64,000 nt of DNA from Lineus longissimus (GCF_910592395.1 NC_088308.1:9255001-9319000); one strand, 5' to 3'. Counted from the first letter of the stretch, positions 22,571-36,616 are shown. Numbers and translations: made by a program. The notes: generated by a model from the sequence alone, not told the origin.

Positions 22571-23325
22571 TCCTTGTCATATCTCTTGCAAGATTCCAAA
22601 TATCCAATCTTCTTCGGATCTTGGTCAGTGAAAAGTTACTTCTTATCTAATCTTCGCAATAAGAAGGAAGGTTTCGTCCGACCTAGACCGAGGCTTATGT
22701 ACTTGTCCTATCAAAGATGTAAACGTCTACCGGGGCTAGTCACAGAGGCAGTGGTCCGATCAATTCACGGCATTCTATCTCTGTTCATTTCGTAATTGGA
22801 TTCGGACACGAGGCGGTCACATCCTGCCGTTGTGGCTAATATTTCATGTCGCGAACGATGTGCTTTCAACTGATTTGTGATAAATGACAAGACATGGATA
22901 TATGGTCAGTTTCGTTTTGATTTCATTTATTTATTGTATTTAATGCTTCGTCAAATAATTGCCAAGAGTTCTGTTTTACAGAATCCTGTCCTAACCAACG
23001 GCGGATCCAGAAATTCGAGGCGGGGAAGAGGGTTTATCACCAAGCGCAGAACGCATAAAACATGTAAAGTAGGACTTTGGGAACGATTGGGGGAATTAGA
23101 AGCTTTCTCAAACGAACTAGAAAATTTAAGTGCATGCGTTTTCCGGACAACGGATAATTAATCGTGACATCACGATTCATATGCATGCAAACTAGTAGAA
23201 GGGATGTAGCTTGATGAGATGCAAAAAACTTGGTGGTCAAGATGCCTAAACCCTAGTTAAAACCCTTAAACCACAGTATGTCATATACAGCGCCGAGTCG
23301 CCAGAATCCAATACGCGAGAAGTGC
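22571..23325. other. No gene seen
   Basis: AT-rich sequence without recognised features. Confidence 0.3.
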
Positions 23326-23438
23326 TCTCGATCAAGACCCACATGATTACCACCTGATCTCTTGGAAACGTGTGACCCGCCAGGGGATTCAAATCCAATA
23401 TTGTTGCAAGCCATCAATCAGATGGTAATCAGATCGAG
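23326..23438. repeat. Small foldback
   Basis: CTCGATC and TGATTACCACCTGAT on the left are inverted as ATCAGATGGTAATCA and GATCGAG on the right. Confidence 0.5.
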
Positions 23439-23859
23439 TGAAATCGGCCAGAAGTCACCGGTTGTGGCCTGGTAATTTCAGGCCGCTTGAGCCAATTCAC
23501 CCCGTTCAATTATCTGGTAGGTCCGCGGGGCCAGTGCTTGTAAGAATGGCTACTGACAGAGAAAAAAGCGAAAAATCTCAACATTGATAAAAAAATAAGC
23601 AACCAATAGAGAAAATCACGGACAGTCTAATCGGTATCTTATCTCCATCAATAGGGTAGGTCCTGGCGTAGGTATGACCGCCGCTACGCGTTGTAGGCTG
23701 TCCGGAATATGCGTAGTTGGACAAATCTGAGACGTTTCAAAATCTATCTGAATTTTGGCGTAATTTTGGCTGCCAAGACGTATATGTACGTACTATTTTT
23801 TAGTCCTTTGGTGAGAGAACATGCTATAGACAGAGTGTAGAATTTTCCAGAAAGGGGAT

Positions 23860-24120
23860 TTCGCACGACCAACGTTTCGACCTATATTAACATTTTCTCG
23901 GGCAGTGAAAATGAATTTTCTCATTTCCTGTTAATAAGTCCGGCGCAGGTCAGCAAGCTCGGCCTGATGAACACGTGAACAATACGGACCGCCATAGGGT
24001 TCCATTCAGAAACTCGCGTATGACTTGATGTCAATTGCTTTGATATCGACTGATAAGACGCGGTAAGGGCATTGTATTGCTCGTACGACGTTCGCTTTAC
24101 GATTAGCCCAATTATAACCA
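23860..24120. repeat. Dispersed repeat family L copy 1
   Basis: Matches 63755-64000 in the same orientation through GGGATTTCGCACGACC.., TCATTTCCTGTTAATAAGTC.., ATAGGGTTCCATTCAG and GCGTATGACTTGATG. Confidence 0.75.
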
Positions 24121-24843
24121 AACAATTCTCTCACTTCTCGAATCCTTGATTGCAGAGACTTTGCAAGCTAACTGTTTCGAGCGATGTTTGTAAGCTGGAA
24201 ACACCCAGGCTGCTGCTTGAGATAACATGACCCAGTGCCACCTCAACCGCGTAATAACCTGCTCCTTACGAGACATTGCGAAGATCGATGTCATGAGTTG
24301 ACGCTCCACGATTTATTCCAAGCAACAATAAATGGTCACACCAAACAATTCAGACGTAGACCCCTGCGCAGTCCCAGAACTAGATTTATTGATATCGTCG
24401 CTCCGGTACTGTCAACACAGGCCACTATTTTGTTCCACCTACTCCACAATCGAAAGTAGATCACAGGCGGCTGAAAATACTACAATTCTTGTATTTACAC
24501 GCTGTAATGGTATTCTGTGTTGGCAGAGAGATTATTATTTGGATCTGCTTGGAGAATGTTTACGACGCAATCATAGTGACCGAGAAATTCCGACTATTAT
24601 GATGCTGCAATTTCTTCCCTAATTTTGTTTGTTTGTCGTCTCGAGGAAATAAAATCCCATTATGAACTTTTTTAACAGTTTTTGAATACAAGAAGTAATT
24701 CAACTTGCAGGTCGGTATTAGAACATTAGATTTGCTGCCTTGTCTAAGACTAGTCCAGCGGCGTACAAAAAACAACCGCGGCAGTACACATAAAGAAAAG
24801 TAGAGGCTATAATTTTACAGATGCCATAGTTGTACCTCGTTAC

Positions 24844-25056
24844 CTTATCTGGCATTTGGTCATTTGAAATGAATTGGTCGACTGTTAACGCGACGTGTCC
24901 AGAGATGTGTTTAGTTCCATCCAACTCTGGACCAATGACAAACAAGGCTTGCAAACGACGGGCACTCCCTCGCGGTTCAGTTTCAAGCGAATTTCCTTTC
25001 TCAAGACGAATTACTAGAGGTACCCGCCTCAGATTTTCGTAGCTTCGCAGTGTTGT
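24844..25056 (-). CDS. Candidate exon, unknown product
   Basis: Minus-strand open frame ending at a consensus donor (GATAAG|GTAACG) in phase 0. It encodes about 70 residues including LFVIGPELDGTKHISGHVAL. The GC content is above the surroundings. The 5' boundary is not resolved: the next in-frame stop upstream is close and no strong acceptor is visible. No family is recognised, and the opposite strand is also open. Confidence 0.22.
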
Positions 25057-28000
25057 CACTATGCGGCGTTCTCAGCTCGAGGTCTATGGTGCGAACATTT
25101 GTCTTCAGTTACTGTTATATTTTAAGGAGAAGACGCTATTCCTGTAGTATCCACACCGCCCCATTCCTTCCGGGCATGTTTGCTCTTCTTTTGTTTCGGA
25201 GCCAGGGATCGGTGATAGCTGAGTGCAATACTTGACGACCTGCCTGGCATTAATGGCTAGACGTCTGCCCTTCGATTGACTGATGGTGTCGACTAAAAGT
25301 GGTTGCAAACATGGAGAGCATAAGAGCAGCTCGAAACTTTCCGACATGTGGCAATTCTAGATGGTGTCTTCAATTTATCATATACCCTAAGTGCCATGAT
25401 CCGGTGGACAAAACCACAAAAAAGCAAAATTTTACCCCGAAAAGTTTATTCAAATTCTTCCAAAACCACGGAAGGTGAACCAGGGACAGTCTTTTACGAT
25501 ATAAGAAAGTGATCGGGACCCTTCTTAACATTCAAGTGTATATTTTGAAGCAAAATGTGCGAAAATGCCTGAAACAAATATCGCAGGACCGAGGAGGTTG
25601 ATCCGCCTATGCGATAAAAATATCTGAATCTCGCGAGAAATAATCCTGTGCATTCTCGGGTGGTTCAGACTCTGACTGTTGAAAGACGTTTTCCAGTTTG
25701 CGACATTTTCATTCATTTCCTACGTACGTGCAATTATAAATTACATGCAGTACATTCCCGTTGTGAATTTATTTTGCACCCATTTTCTGAAACTTGGCCG
25801 GTATTTATAGACAACGACGATGTTGAAATTTACATTTTGTTCGTACTTACGCAATTAGAATTTTTCAAATTCAATTCCAAATTCAAAATTATAAACGAAC
25901 GGCATGGGCCTTTAAGTGCACGCCACTGTATTCAGGTTAAAAGCCGTTTTGTAGTTATACACGCAATATCCATCTGCTCATAACTTTTCCCAGACATGCC
26001 CGGGAGGAACGCTTTCATAGCCAAACACGCTATGCATGCAATTTTCGTACTGACTTTTGGCATGAAGAAAAAAACAAATGGCGTCTAAAATAAAATAGCT
26101 TCAACCAAAATGTTTTGATATATCATTTTACAAGGTCACAAACTTTCGGGTGACTAGAAGCTCTAAAGGTCTGAATCGAGGCCATTCAGAGGCAATGGCG
26201 GCCAATTCAAGGAGGGACGGAATGTCGTCAACAATAACTCGAGTTCCGGTCATGCGTAAGGACGATGAACACCTGCATAACCCAGCTTCCTTCACGGCGA
26301 AGGCATAAGCTACTGTAACAGTGAACTCTCCCCGCGCCACTCGACTCTGGACTAGCACGCGAACAGATATCGGACATTAATCGTCATAAATCGTCTTACT
26401 ATCAACTACACAGCGGATAAACATTGACTGTTGGCAATATCCATGGGGAACTTTTACGGACTCTAGCGGTGGTAAACATCCCTGAGCTGCACACCGAGTG
26501 CTCTTGACCTGTTGCGGCAAGTCATCGACAGATGGTTTATTTGAACAAGCAATCTCACACTCTGCCTGGTGTTTGACCAGTGTCAATCTTTTGGCCATTG
26601 GGAAAATGTGTGAGCTGTACGTGGCACACTGGCGTGTTCTTGATGCCCACTGGGACACCCCGGCGAAACAAATTTCCATACTTCAGGGAGCTTCCCATAC
26701 TAACGCATATGTGCCAGATTCTGACTATGACCACGCCGAAACAGAGAGGAAGGAGAAGAAAGAGAGGACGGGCTCGGTCTGTTGCCGATATCCGTGACAA
26801 CATGACAAATATGGGAAATATGGCAAATCCCCGTGCAAGGTAGCCTCCTTTTCAGGGTAGTTATATCGAAATGTTACTACCCTTACGTCTGTGCCACGCC
26901 CATTTTAGATTCTTCAGCACGGCACCAGAAAATCCCTTTCGACTTCAAGAACTCGCCCCAACATTTAAGAATAATATTTCAATCTATAAATACTGGGTTT
27001 GGCACGACCAGTGCATCGGTGTAGCATATGTGGTTGTTTGCAATATTTACGTGTCGATCTAGTTTTTAGTGTTCACAAATATGAGGGGAAAACATTAAAA
27101 TATGGAAACATTAAAAAATGTGACACTGGCCTATGGCAGGGAATCTGGACTGATTTATCTTTCAAAAGTTTGGGATATAGGTAGAATCTACCTAAAACGA
27201 TTATAAAAAAGCCACGGTCTCTTTTGCTATTAGGCCCTAAACAATTATTGAACAACAGATAAGGACGTCGACCTGGTTCCACGGGCATGACGGGGGTACT
27301 AACTTTACACTCACATCGGTGTAACATCTGATGTTCTTCACCTTATTTATGTGTTTCCATACAAGAGAGAGAGCTGGGGAGACCACGACTTTCCAACACA
27401 AAAAATTGTCACAATACAATCTAGCGTTCTGAAACAATGAGGGGAAAGCTTAAAAACGGACACACTCAAAAATGCTACACGGGCTCACAAGCTTCAAATG
27501 TGCTAATAAAGTAGAACGAACTAGCATATCGAGCTAAATCATGATTAAGTAATACAATGTACATGTACAATGTATGCCAATCCATTTTATTGCTATGACC
27601 TCGTAGCAGGCCATCCATAGAAATAATCAATAATCCAGCCTGCGATTTTCCTTCACGTCAATCAAGCACCATGGGAAGACAGGGCATTGTCCTCGATAAT
27701 TAAAAATGTCTCGAGAGAGGAGGAATGCCGTTCCTAAAAATAACAGGAATCAATTATTTATCTTTCTGTGATCGTTTTTCCGCATCGAACAACAGAAGAA
27801 ATCAAGGTTGCCGGCTGTTGTGAAGCACTTCTTAGTCCGGTGTGTATAAAATATTTAGACGTGCCCGAAGTACCATTCCCCTGAGGTCAAATGCATTTAA
27901 CACGCTCAAGGCGATTACTTCATCAGCCTGCAAGGACGAGAACGCAACAGACATATTTTAAAGAGTTCCTTCAATGAGACAATGTTGTTATCTCTTAAAA

Positions 28001-30784
28001 AGTTCTGGATTCTGATACTTTTTTTTAACCAGCACTATTACTTGTCCTGAACTAGTGTGGGTGTGTAACTCATTTGGCAGACCACAATGAAACACCAACA
28101 AATAGACGAGTAGGCTCTTCGCCTTCAGTCATAAATTTGCCTCCTTATGACCCAATGTTGGGTGATGACGTAATCTTGTTTTAAGAGTACTGCACTGTGA
28201 CAGCATACTGATTTATACTTCTAGAAAGGCAATACATGACATTTTATAATTGGTCAAGGGTACTCCAGTCATCTTCTATCTCTGAATAAAACATGTTATA
28301 GAATAGAGTTCAAGTTTTTGTATAATTTTACCACAGGGGAAATAACTGACCTCTTGGCATACGACGTGCGTCAATAGATGACGGCTACAAATGTATGATT
28401 ATATACAATGTACATGATTTATTGAAAACTAGTATAAAGTGTAGGATGGTATCCTACCATGTACATGAATGTGTACTCATTGATAATGTCAAGACTTGAT
28501 AAATACTTTTCCCCTTCTTATTGAAAAGAGACAGACCTGTCTTAAACTCTGCTTTAGACACTATAAAAGTTCTAGTAATTGGCAAAAATGCGGGATTTTC
28601 AAATATATCTCCAAGTAGGCAATTGGCAATTCTAATATCTCAAAGGATTAAATGAATTACACGTATGACGATTCGTGTCCGATATCATTTCATGAATAGA
28701 GTGTGGTAACGTGACACCTATTATGCGAAGATCTTGAGATTGTCAACTTCAAATTTGTCTATTAAGTTAATAGTCATGTAATGAATATGCCACCTCTATC
28801 AAAGTTTGAAGAGTAAGTTTTACGACAGGAGATAGGACTTCACCCATTATTTTATAAACACTTAGATCAGATACAATCTCAATTTTTTTAGTAAGTACAT
28901 TGTAGTCCAATTCAAATGAAATTAGCAATTCGTGTCAAAAACATCTGTCGAGGATTACATCGGTTTTTATAATCCATAAATTGCAACCGAGATATCCAGA
29001 ATATAGAGTTTACTTCAATGCTATATTTGAGCAGAGAATTCGGTTTGACTAAGCCGATCGCAGACGATATTTCCCTACTCATCATTCAACCTTTTCTAAG
29101 AAAGTAAAAATAACTCTTCTTTAACTAGTCACCTACACAAACCTCTTTTAGCATCGACAAAAAATCGCTTCTCTGTAATTGCAGGCTCATGCAATGCTAA
29201 ATGATATACAGTTAAAGACATGAAACCTGCAATATAGTGGTTGAGTTTAGATGCGTTTTTCTGAAAATGATAATGACGGAGCCAAATAGGACGATTAGCT
29301 TGCTTTTCGATAAGTTTATATGAACTTTCTTTAATCACTGAAACATAGAAAGTTTGCCTGGTGTTTTCATCTCGTCATTGCACTATCGACTTCGTTTAGT
29401 TCAATGCCTGGCAAAGACAAAAAAAGATCACAAAAACAAGCCAGCCATGAACAGAGAGGGGCGGGCAGTTAACTTTCCCACACTGTACCACACTGTTAAC
29501 TTTCCCACACTGTACCACGCCTATCCGCTATATACGCCAATATGGATGGAACTTTCCCATACGGATGGTGAGCACACGGCCATATGGATGGTGCTGAGCA
29601 TACACGGACCATTAGGATATTTGGTTTGTTTTAAAAGATTTTTAAAAAGATGTTCAAAACAGTTAAAAAAGTTTATTCATTTAAAAAAAAGGTTTATATC
29701 GTTTTCCATCGAAAGCATCATTGATCCTTTCAACCATATCACAATATCGCAATATGGCAATACATGTAACTAGATATTGCAGTACCACGAGAATGTCCAT
29801 AAACATAGCTAACTGTAAACGTTTTCTGGATGGTCCCTTTGTCCCTTTTATTGGTCACTAATAATCTGCTGTTGATGACCACAAACGAACAAACAAAAAC
29901 AGCTCGCAAATATCAATCAGATAATTGACAAACCACAACATACCCACATAAGCACTATATCAGATATGGGCGCTATTCCGTCCGCGTTGGCGCATATCCG
30001 TATGGGCGCGGTATACGGAACTTCACCTGTCAGGCAAACTAGGCTACTGGTGAAGATCATAGAGTATGGACGAAATACTTACACCGCGCAAGTTCTCCTT
30101 GTTGGAAAGAAAGCAATTTTAAAAGTTTTTAAAGAAGGATGATATATTTGATTTCAAAACATGAACATATCTCACGAGCGATCTATCGCCAGAGTGCTCT
30201 CCAGAAAGCCTTTTAATCTAATAGAATCCCCAAACAACATAACCTCCAGTACACCTGCTTTCATTTGCAGAAGAACATACTTAAAGCGAATGAAATGAAC
30301 TATTGAACATAGATCGACTTCAAAGGATAATAAAGTGGTATTCTAACCGCAGGGTAAGGCTTCTAATACAGAACATATTGAATTTCCATCGCAGTGTTCC
30401 GGTATGGTACTCAACTCGAATACCAGATGTTCAGTTAGGACATCATTGCCCGTCAAGGCGGTTGTTTCAGCAGGATTCTGTGACCATTATTCCCGCTCAG
30501 GGGAAATGTTTGACCGTTTACTGATGTGTAAGAGCAGAGGTTGATTACTAAAAAAATCGTTTATATTCGTTTGGCAAACATTCTGTCACAGACAACATAC
30601 GCGAAGGCCGTTGCTACGGTGCCAGTCTAGTTCAACAGTAGCTTGTTTAATCAACCGCTCACTCTGTAGTCATTAGCAGAAAGGTTAGTTGTTTAGCCAG
30701 TCCTCCCGTGCCATCCCCGTATTACCATATAAAAAGTCATATTCGGTATAAAGCGAATTACTCATACCAACTCAATTTGTTGTC
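25057..30784. other. No confident gene; local repeats only
   Basis: 26130-26840 is GC-richer with overlapping open frames on both strands. One minus frame (26128-26346) follows a possible acceptor, but none shows a domain. 29469-29519 is a short duplication of AACTTTCCCACACTGTACCA. The rest, including 27.4-29.1 kb, shows nothing recognised. Confidence 0.3.
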
Positions 30785-30787
30785 TGG

Positions 30788-31045
30788 GCTGTCCAAGTGG
30801 CGAAGTAAATAGTTCAATGTTCGAAATTGTAGCATCAGCGCCTTTCACCTCAATCATTGTCAGTTAGTCGTGGGTTCAATTACTGGTCATGGCACGTCCA
30901 TGTAACAGGCAGGGTACAGCGTAGGTTTTCTCCGGGCTAACCGGTTTCCTCCTACTTTACATTACGTATCGCACTACGTTATTGGTTTTTATAGCTAATA
31001 ATGTAGACGCCCAGCTCTTGGCTCAATATTTCATTACGTTTTCCT
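30788..31045 (+). mobile_element. tRNA-derived SINE, family S2 copy 1
   Basis: A-box-like GTCCAAGTGGCGAAG and B-box-like GGGTTCAATTAC. The body has GCGTAGGTTTTCTCCGGGCT and AACCGGTTTCCTCCTACTT. The tail CCCAGCTCTTGGCTCAATAT is shared with 55895-56055. Confidence 0.7.
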
Positions 31046-32576
31046 GCTCTTGCCGGTTAGGCCTGTCGACCTCCATGGAAGCTATTTCGTCGGGTCGATG
31101 TTATCAAGATTTTGTTCTGATAACCCTTCGATAAGAAAATAACAATAAAACATAGGCATGATGCGAGCGGGCGTTGTTTAAAGACAATATAATGAGTATT
31201 AGGCCTAGGCCTGAATTCGTTTACCTGCGAGGTGAGGGGCAAATAACGTCATGTAAAAAATAGTCTGTAAAATAAGGCTTATGTTATAATGAATGCTCAT
31301 TGCGCAGTGTGATGACACCGTCTCTCATTCTACATATATAGTTAAAGACGACCTAAAAAACTACCTTTCGGCAGCAGCGCAGTGCTTATCTTGCGACGAC
31401 TGGTTTGTACAGCTCTTTCTTATCAAAATATCGTTAGTTTTTATGATAGTGTAAATACATGTATCAAACCACATAAGCGACAAGCGAATGTTGCTGCACT
31501 CCGATTGGCTGGATCAACAGCCAATAGTTTGTCTTTTTCTATGATTATATGACTTTTGGCATTTTTACCGCAACGTTTCACGATTTTTTCCCTTCCTGTC
31601 TTGTTACATGCCAGTATTCGTGTTCTGACAGATGAATCTATCATAAGCAGGGTTCACTTCTAAGCCATCATCCCTCGTTAACTCGGGTGATAGTCTTTGA
31701 TGTTATAGCAATTTCCTTTTTATGAAGTCAGAGGACAGTACAATTAAAGCCTCTATGTGTAGTGTCCCTTTTTCTACACTCTGTGGGTTACAATTGCGTC
31801 TAGGCTATAATTGTATCTCTTTTCCTTAAATTGTGCTACCTCTCCCACAGCGCATCCTTAAACCATCTTTCAATTGATTAAGATACGACATCTAACCACA
31901 AAAGAAGTTACCTGTCAATCTTTAAGCGGAAGCCGCTGTTCATTTTAGATTACATTTCTTAATAAAATATTTGACTTGACAATGCTACCGATCAGTTGTT
32001 ATTACTTTATCTACCAAGAAAATCTGATTTCGGATTGTAGCGCGAGTGATTGCCCAGAGCGGGCAGATACCGGTAGAGCATCTCAGATGCTCTGGTAAAA
32101 AAACATGTTTTCATTAAATGTCGGGGAGCGCCAATTCAGGGGAGCGGGGTTAGAAGAGAATGGTGCCTTTAAAAGTCCACTAAACGCCCGAAATAGCTCC
32201 TCTCTATCCTGAAATGACTTTTACTTCTATCAGTAGCTGGATTGGAATATTTTTATTGATTTTGTAATTTATAACTGGCAACTTGGAATGTTATTTGGAA
32301 AGCACGTCCTGAAGAAATCAATACCCTTAAGTCAACATCCAGAAATTTAGTTGACAACTTTTTACATCGGTACCAATATCAAAATGTATTTCATTGATGG
32401 ATTGAAATGGCACTCATAAAATCCTAGAATCAAGGTTGGCTACTCTACAGTCGTTAGTCATGTTAGTCACGTAATCAGGGAATTTTGTTTGCTCTCATGT
32501 ATTTTGAAACGAGAGTTTTGATTGGGCAGGTTTGGCAACACGAAAACGAGGGGAAATGTCTCGCGGGTTTGTGTGC
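31046..32576. other. No gene seen
   Basis: Contains AGGCCTAGGCCT at about 31201 and a small hairpin AGAGCATC-TCA-GATGCTCT near 32075. No coding support. Confidence 0.3.
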
Positions 32577-32702
32577 AGGGCTGGAGAAGCAAACATCAAC
32601 CACTGATTTCCACAGAATGAGGTAAGCATGACATCAAAGGAAGTTGTGATTCGTAGATGAGGATCCTTAGTCTCTCCTTTCCTTGCTCGCAAGGTAACAT
32701 GC

Positions 32703-33365
32703 ATGGTCAAATGCATGGTCATGAGTGTTACTAGGAAGTTAAATCCGACACACTTCTTTTACAATATCAATGGTTTTGCATTGTCTCGGGTTGATAAATT
32801 CAAGGATATTGGTATTGTCTTTTCTTCGGACCTGTCATGGTCATCTCATGTCAATGGTATTGCAAGCAGTGCAAGTAGAATGTGGGGTATGATCAGGCGT
32901 GTATGCGGGCGTACTGCAGACGTTAATTTGAATATCATGTTGTATAAATCACTTGTGCGTAGTCGCCTTGAATATGGTACGGTGGTATTCGACACACATG
33001 TGCGACGTGATCTTGAAACTTTAGAGCGTGTCCAGCGGAGGGTGACTCGTCACATTTTAGGCCCTGATATGCCATATGTGGAGCGTCTGCGAGCGTTGTC
33101 TCTGCTGCCCCTGTCGTACCGTCGGGAAATCAAGGATCTAGTTTTTATGCACGATTCTTATTATAATGTCCTGGATTTTAATGCACGTTTTTATATAACC
33201 CCGGCTGTAAGGGGCGACGGTTTACGACTGGCGCAGCCGAGATTCCACTCGGAGACGTTCGGTGCCTCATACTGGGTGAGGACACCGAAGCTGTGGAACA
33301 GCCTCCCGGTCCAATTACATAATTTGAAAAAAATGCATTTTAAATCGTCCCTTAATGTTTATTAA
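32703..33365 (+). pseudogene. LINE reverse-transcriptase C-terminal fragment (220 codons)
   Basis: An uninterrupted frame ending TAA. Its order is typical of the region after the RT catalytic core in CR1/L2/Jockey-group LINEs: KCMVMSVTRK, FKDIGIVFSSDLSWSSHV, LYKSLVRSRLEYG, DLETLERVQRRVTRHILG, then RTPKLWNSLPVQLHNLKK and FKSSLNVY. The catalytic FADD-type motif and the endonuclease are absent because the copy starts downstream of them. The frame is intact over its length, suggesting a fairly young copy, but it cannot make a working enzyme. The first ATG is only where the truncation falls. Confidence 0.92.
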
Positions 33366-33630
33366 TTTGGCAGGTTGGATCGTTTGGATGTCGACGACAT
33401 GTGCACTTTCGTCACTTTCTGCCGTTGTGCAAACTGTCGGCCCACTTAGTGCGCATGTCGCCGGCACCCCGACGACACAACCCATATTATCTGGTGCCAT
33501 ATAATAGGTCTCGACCTACATGGTTACCAGTGTAATGCATGTACGTTTTATTTTGTTCATAATTCAATGTCTTGTCATGTTATATCAAATATTGTACATG
33601 TATTTTACACGAATAAATAAATAAAATTAA
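32703..33630 (+). mobile_element. 5'-truncated non-LTR retrotransposon (CR1/L2/Jockey-type LINE)
   Basis: The insertion is bounded by AACATGC at 32696-32702 and 33631-33637. It contains the C-terminal part of a LINE reverse transcriptase ORF, a 3' UTR and a tail ending in AATAAATAAATAAA. 5' truncation is the usual outcome of LINE insertion. Confidence 0.88.
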
Positions 33631-33652
33631 AACATGCTTTTTTTATTTGCAG

Positions 33653-33765
33653 GCAGGATTGGTGTCCAGGATGAGCCAGCATTCGGAAAAGTCGTTGAAT
33701 TGGTGTCCTCGCTTGACAGGATTAATCCTTCTGGGTCGACCACTGTTTTAACATTTCAGAATTAA
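33653..33765 (+). CDS. Candidate terminal exon directly downstream of the LINE
   Basis: A strong acceptor TTTTTTTATTTGCAG opens a frame of 36 codons to TAA at 33763-33765, reading RIGVQDEPAFGKVVELVSSL and onward. No family is recognised. A donor-like GTAAGC at 32620 after ATGAG, with acceptor GTGTGCAG at 32578, could be the preceding exon, but its only open frame does not join this one in phase. The splice site is convincing; the exon's coding status is not. Confidence 0.25.
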
Positions 33766-36354
33766 GTTAAAAGAAACCCGTTCTTTTACAACTTCGACAA
33801 AATATTGGCTTTGAGCACCCGTGGCATTATATGTTTCAAAAGCAAGAACAAAACGCATAATTATGACAGAGTAAAAGATCGACAACCCGTTAATCTTCGT
33901 CAACATCGTCAGGCTTTATTTCTGCAAGATACATGTAAGGCAGTTCCAAATATCGTCCCCGACAGCGACTCAAAACAAAACCAATATCGACCTATGAACT
34001 TCCCCGGGGCGCAGGGAGTTAACTCAATCACGAAAACATGCCAATACCCAGGAGGGGACCGTTGATATAGAAAATATCTATGATTGGACATTTGCCTTCC
34101 CTTAGACAAAGAGACGGTTAGGAGGCTAACGCAAGTACTAAAAGATATAGAATCTGTCGAGGAATGAGCAAACATATTCAACATATTCAGAGATGAATGT
34201 ATGACTGTAAGAAGAAGTGCTTTACCATGTACGCAATGTATGACTGTGTAAACGTATAGTCTAGCTCATATTATTAATATCAACACCTACTTCATACGAT
34301 ATCTCCCTACACAAATGCACCATGTGGTTTTAGCATATTGTCAGACATTTCCTTTTCTAATAATAAGTAGCAGGAATAAAAGTGACTGCATAAAGTTTTT
34401 CATAATCTAATGGGACATTTAAGAAACCCTCATAAAATCAATTTAATTTCGAACTGTTTTAAAAGAATGCTCGCTTAAAAATGAAAAAAACGCACTGGCG
34501 AAAGTCTACGATGTTTGACAACAAACGGGTGTCGAAATACGTAAAACGAAATAGATGAACTTTGGACGTATTGGAACACAACATGATTCGCCGTCCCAAC
34601 AAGAGAACACTGTTGGTATGCCCCAGGTGCAGATGTCTTTAAATGGCTACACCTGCATTTCGACCTGCTCTATTTTAATGACCGAAATTCTTATAATTTT
34701 GTGTTTTATCGTCATTCCAGCTTAAAACTTCTCAGAAAAAGCTCGAAGTAAAAACGTTTTTTGGAAAGGGTTTTCGATAACGCCACGAAAAACTTCACAT
34801 TCCTGCCACAATATGACTAGAAAACAAAAACACAAATGCTAAAGGTATTTGTTTTAAAATTTCTGATCCCTGCTACCGAGAATTTTCAAAAGAAGTCACC
34901 AAAAAGCCACTACTGGCAGTCGTTGTGTAATCATGATAAATTTCATTGCTTGAAGTATCTATGTGTGACTGTCTTGAATTATGTCATGTCTTCAAATAAA
35001 AGAAAAAACTCAGTCTACCGTGGTATCACCAGTCTACCGTGGTCACCAAATCTCTCTGATAAGATAAATGTAGTTTCAATTATCCATCCTAGTGCCTGAG
35101 ACACTACTTGCGCCTATCTTATTCAATTTCATTCCGAATCACACAGAAATATTGGATATTAACTTTTTCATAAATTTAATCTGCATTACGGCGGGGTGTC
35201 AGAGAATTTTATTTCCGGTGATTTCTCTTGTATGATTGGTGTTGTGGCCATGTACTGCCGCCTCTTTCGAAGCGTGAGTTTTGATATAATAATGTCAACA
35301 AGGGACAGTTTGTCGCTATCTATTCTGGATCATTCTTCCATCAATTTCCGGAATTTTCTATCATTTTCTGGAATTGACAGAGATTAAACTAGATTTATCA
35401 TATCATGCTCTAGCCGAAAGATCAGACGCCCAAGAATAAGGCATCAGCGGCTGACAAGATACCGGTAACGAAATTACATGGAGTCAAAAATCGAATGTGT
35501 TTTGTTATGATTTGCATTTAGTTAATTACAAGATGAAGTTCAAGTGAACGAACGAATACATCACTTGCAACTGTGGAAAATTTGCGAATGAGACAGAGGC
35601 CCGCTGTGGTCTCGTGGCGCGGCGGCCGGTCCCTAGGCCAGCTGCCTAGAGGTCCCTGGGTAACCTGTGGCATTCTGGGCATGACAAGTTCTTGCCGCGT
35701 TACTCCATCCATATAATCATATGATCGAGTGCCTGTCATAAATGCCCTGGTATTAAGAGCATGAGTGAGCATCTCATTTGAGCTGGTTCTCCTAAAATGT
35801 TTCAAGTTACTACCGGGGTTGAAATGGACAGTTGGATGCTCAACCTCTACCGTTTTGCTTATTTCGCACTGAACCCAACTTTTTATAATAATGTAACTCT
35901 TTTTCATCATGTTGACATGACGTTTTGGTGCCATGTCACAATAAGAATTATGTTTCGCGAGTATAAACTGGGTACCTGAGGCTACCAACTATCAATCTAT
36001 TAACTAATTGATTTCACTTCGTCGAAACTGGACCGAATAATCAATCATTTGAAATCTTTAACTTTGTCGGTTCAATTAAATTTAAATTCGATCCAAACGT
36101 CAATTTTGAGGTAATTTGTAAAGTCTATTTGCTCTTAAAGATGAAACATCGCGATAAGAGGTTCGTAATTCAATTTATCAACCTAGAAATCTTTGAAAAA
36201 GTCTTCCAAATCAAATCCGACATGATAGATGTTTGAGGAAGTTTAAAATATTAGCAAAACGCCAATGCATCATAAATGTCGAGCGAACATTCTTTTTTGC
36301 TGTCTGTAAATCAGTCAAAAACATTTAAAACAACATTATTCGTTGTGTGATTTG
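33766..36354. other. No confident gene; GC-rich patch at 35590-35720
   Basis: 35600-35650 (TCGTGGCGCGGCGGCCGGTC..) is GC-rich against an AT-rich background and has an A-box-like TGGCGCGGCGG, so it may be a SINE head. The 156-codon minus frame across it has no recognised domain. Confidence 0.3.
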
Positions 36355-36520
36355 AGATGTTTTAGAGTAGAATTTGATACCTCACTGTCGGTATTGATTG
36401 TATCACCAAAACCGCGAGGGTTGAGCTAAAATAGTGTCCAGAACCTCGGCTACACCTCGGTTTTGGTCTATTTTCAGCTCCAACGTCGCCGTTTTGGTGA
36501 GACAACCAATGCCTCTGGCT
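36355..36520. mobile_element. Foldback family G copy 2
   Basis: GATACCTCACTGTCGG, then TATTGATTGTATCACC and AAAACCGC, mirrored by CGTTTTGGTGAGACAACCAA. The centre again has CTCGGTTTTGGTCTA. The flank GATGTTTTAGAGTAGAATTT mirrors ATTCTATTCTAAAACATC of copy 1. Confidence 0.75.
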
Positions 36521-36616
36521 TGAATATAAGTTTAAAAGAAACTTTCAGGTGAAAAGATAAAGGAGACCTATATTGCTTCATATTTTGTTTCCCCTCATTA
36601 TATTCTCTCATTCATA

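Noticed and set aside
35518-35988. 156-codon open frame on the minus strand
   Set aside because: No domain; crosses a GC-rich patch that is more likely a SINE head.
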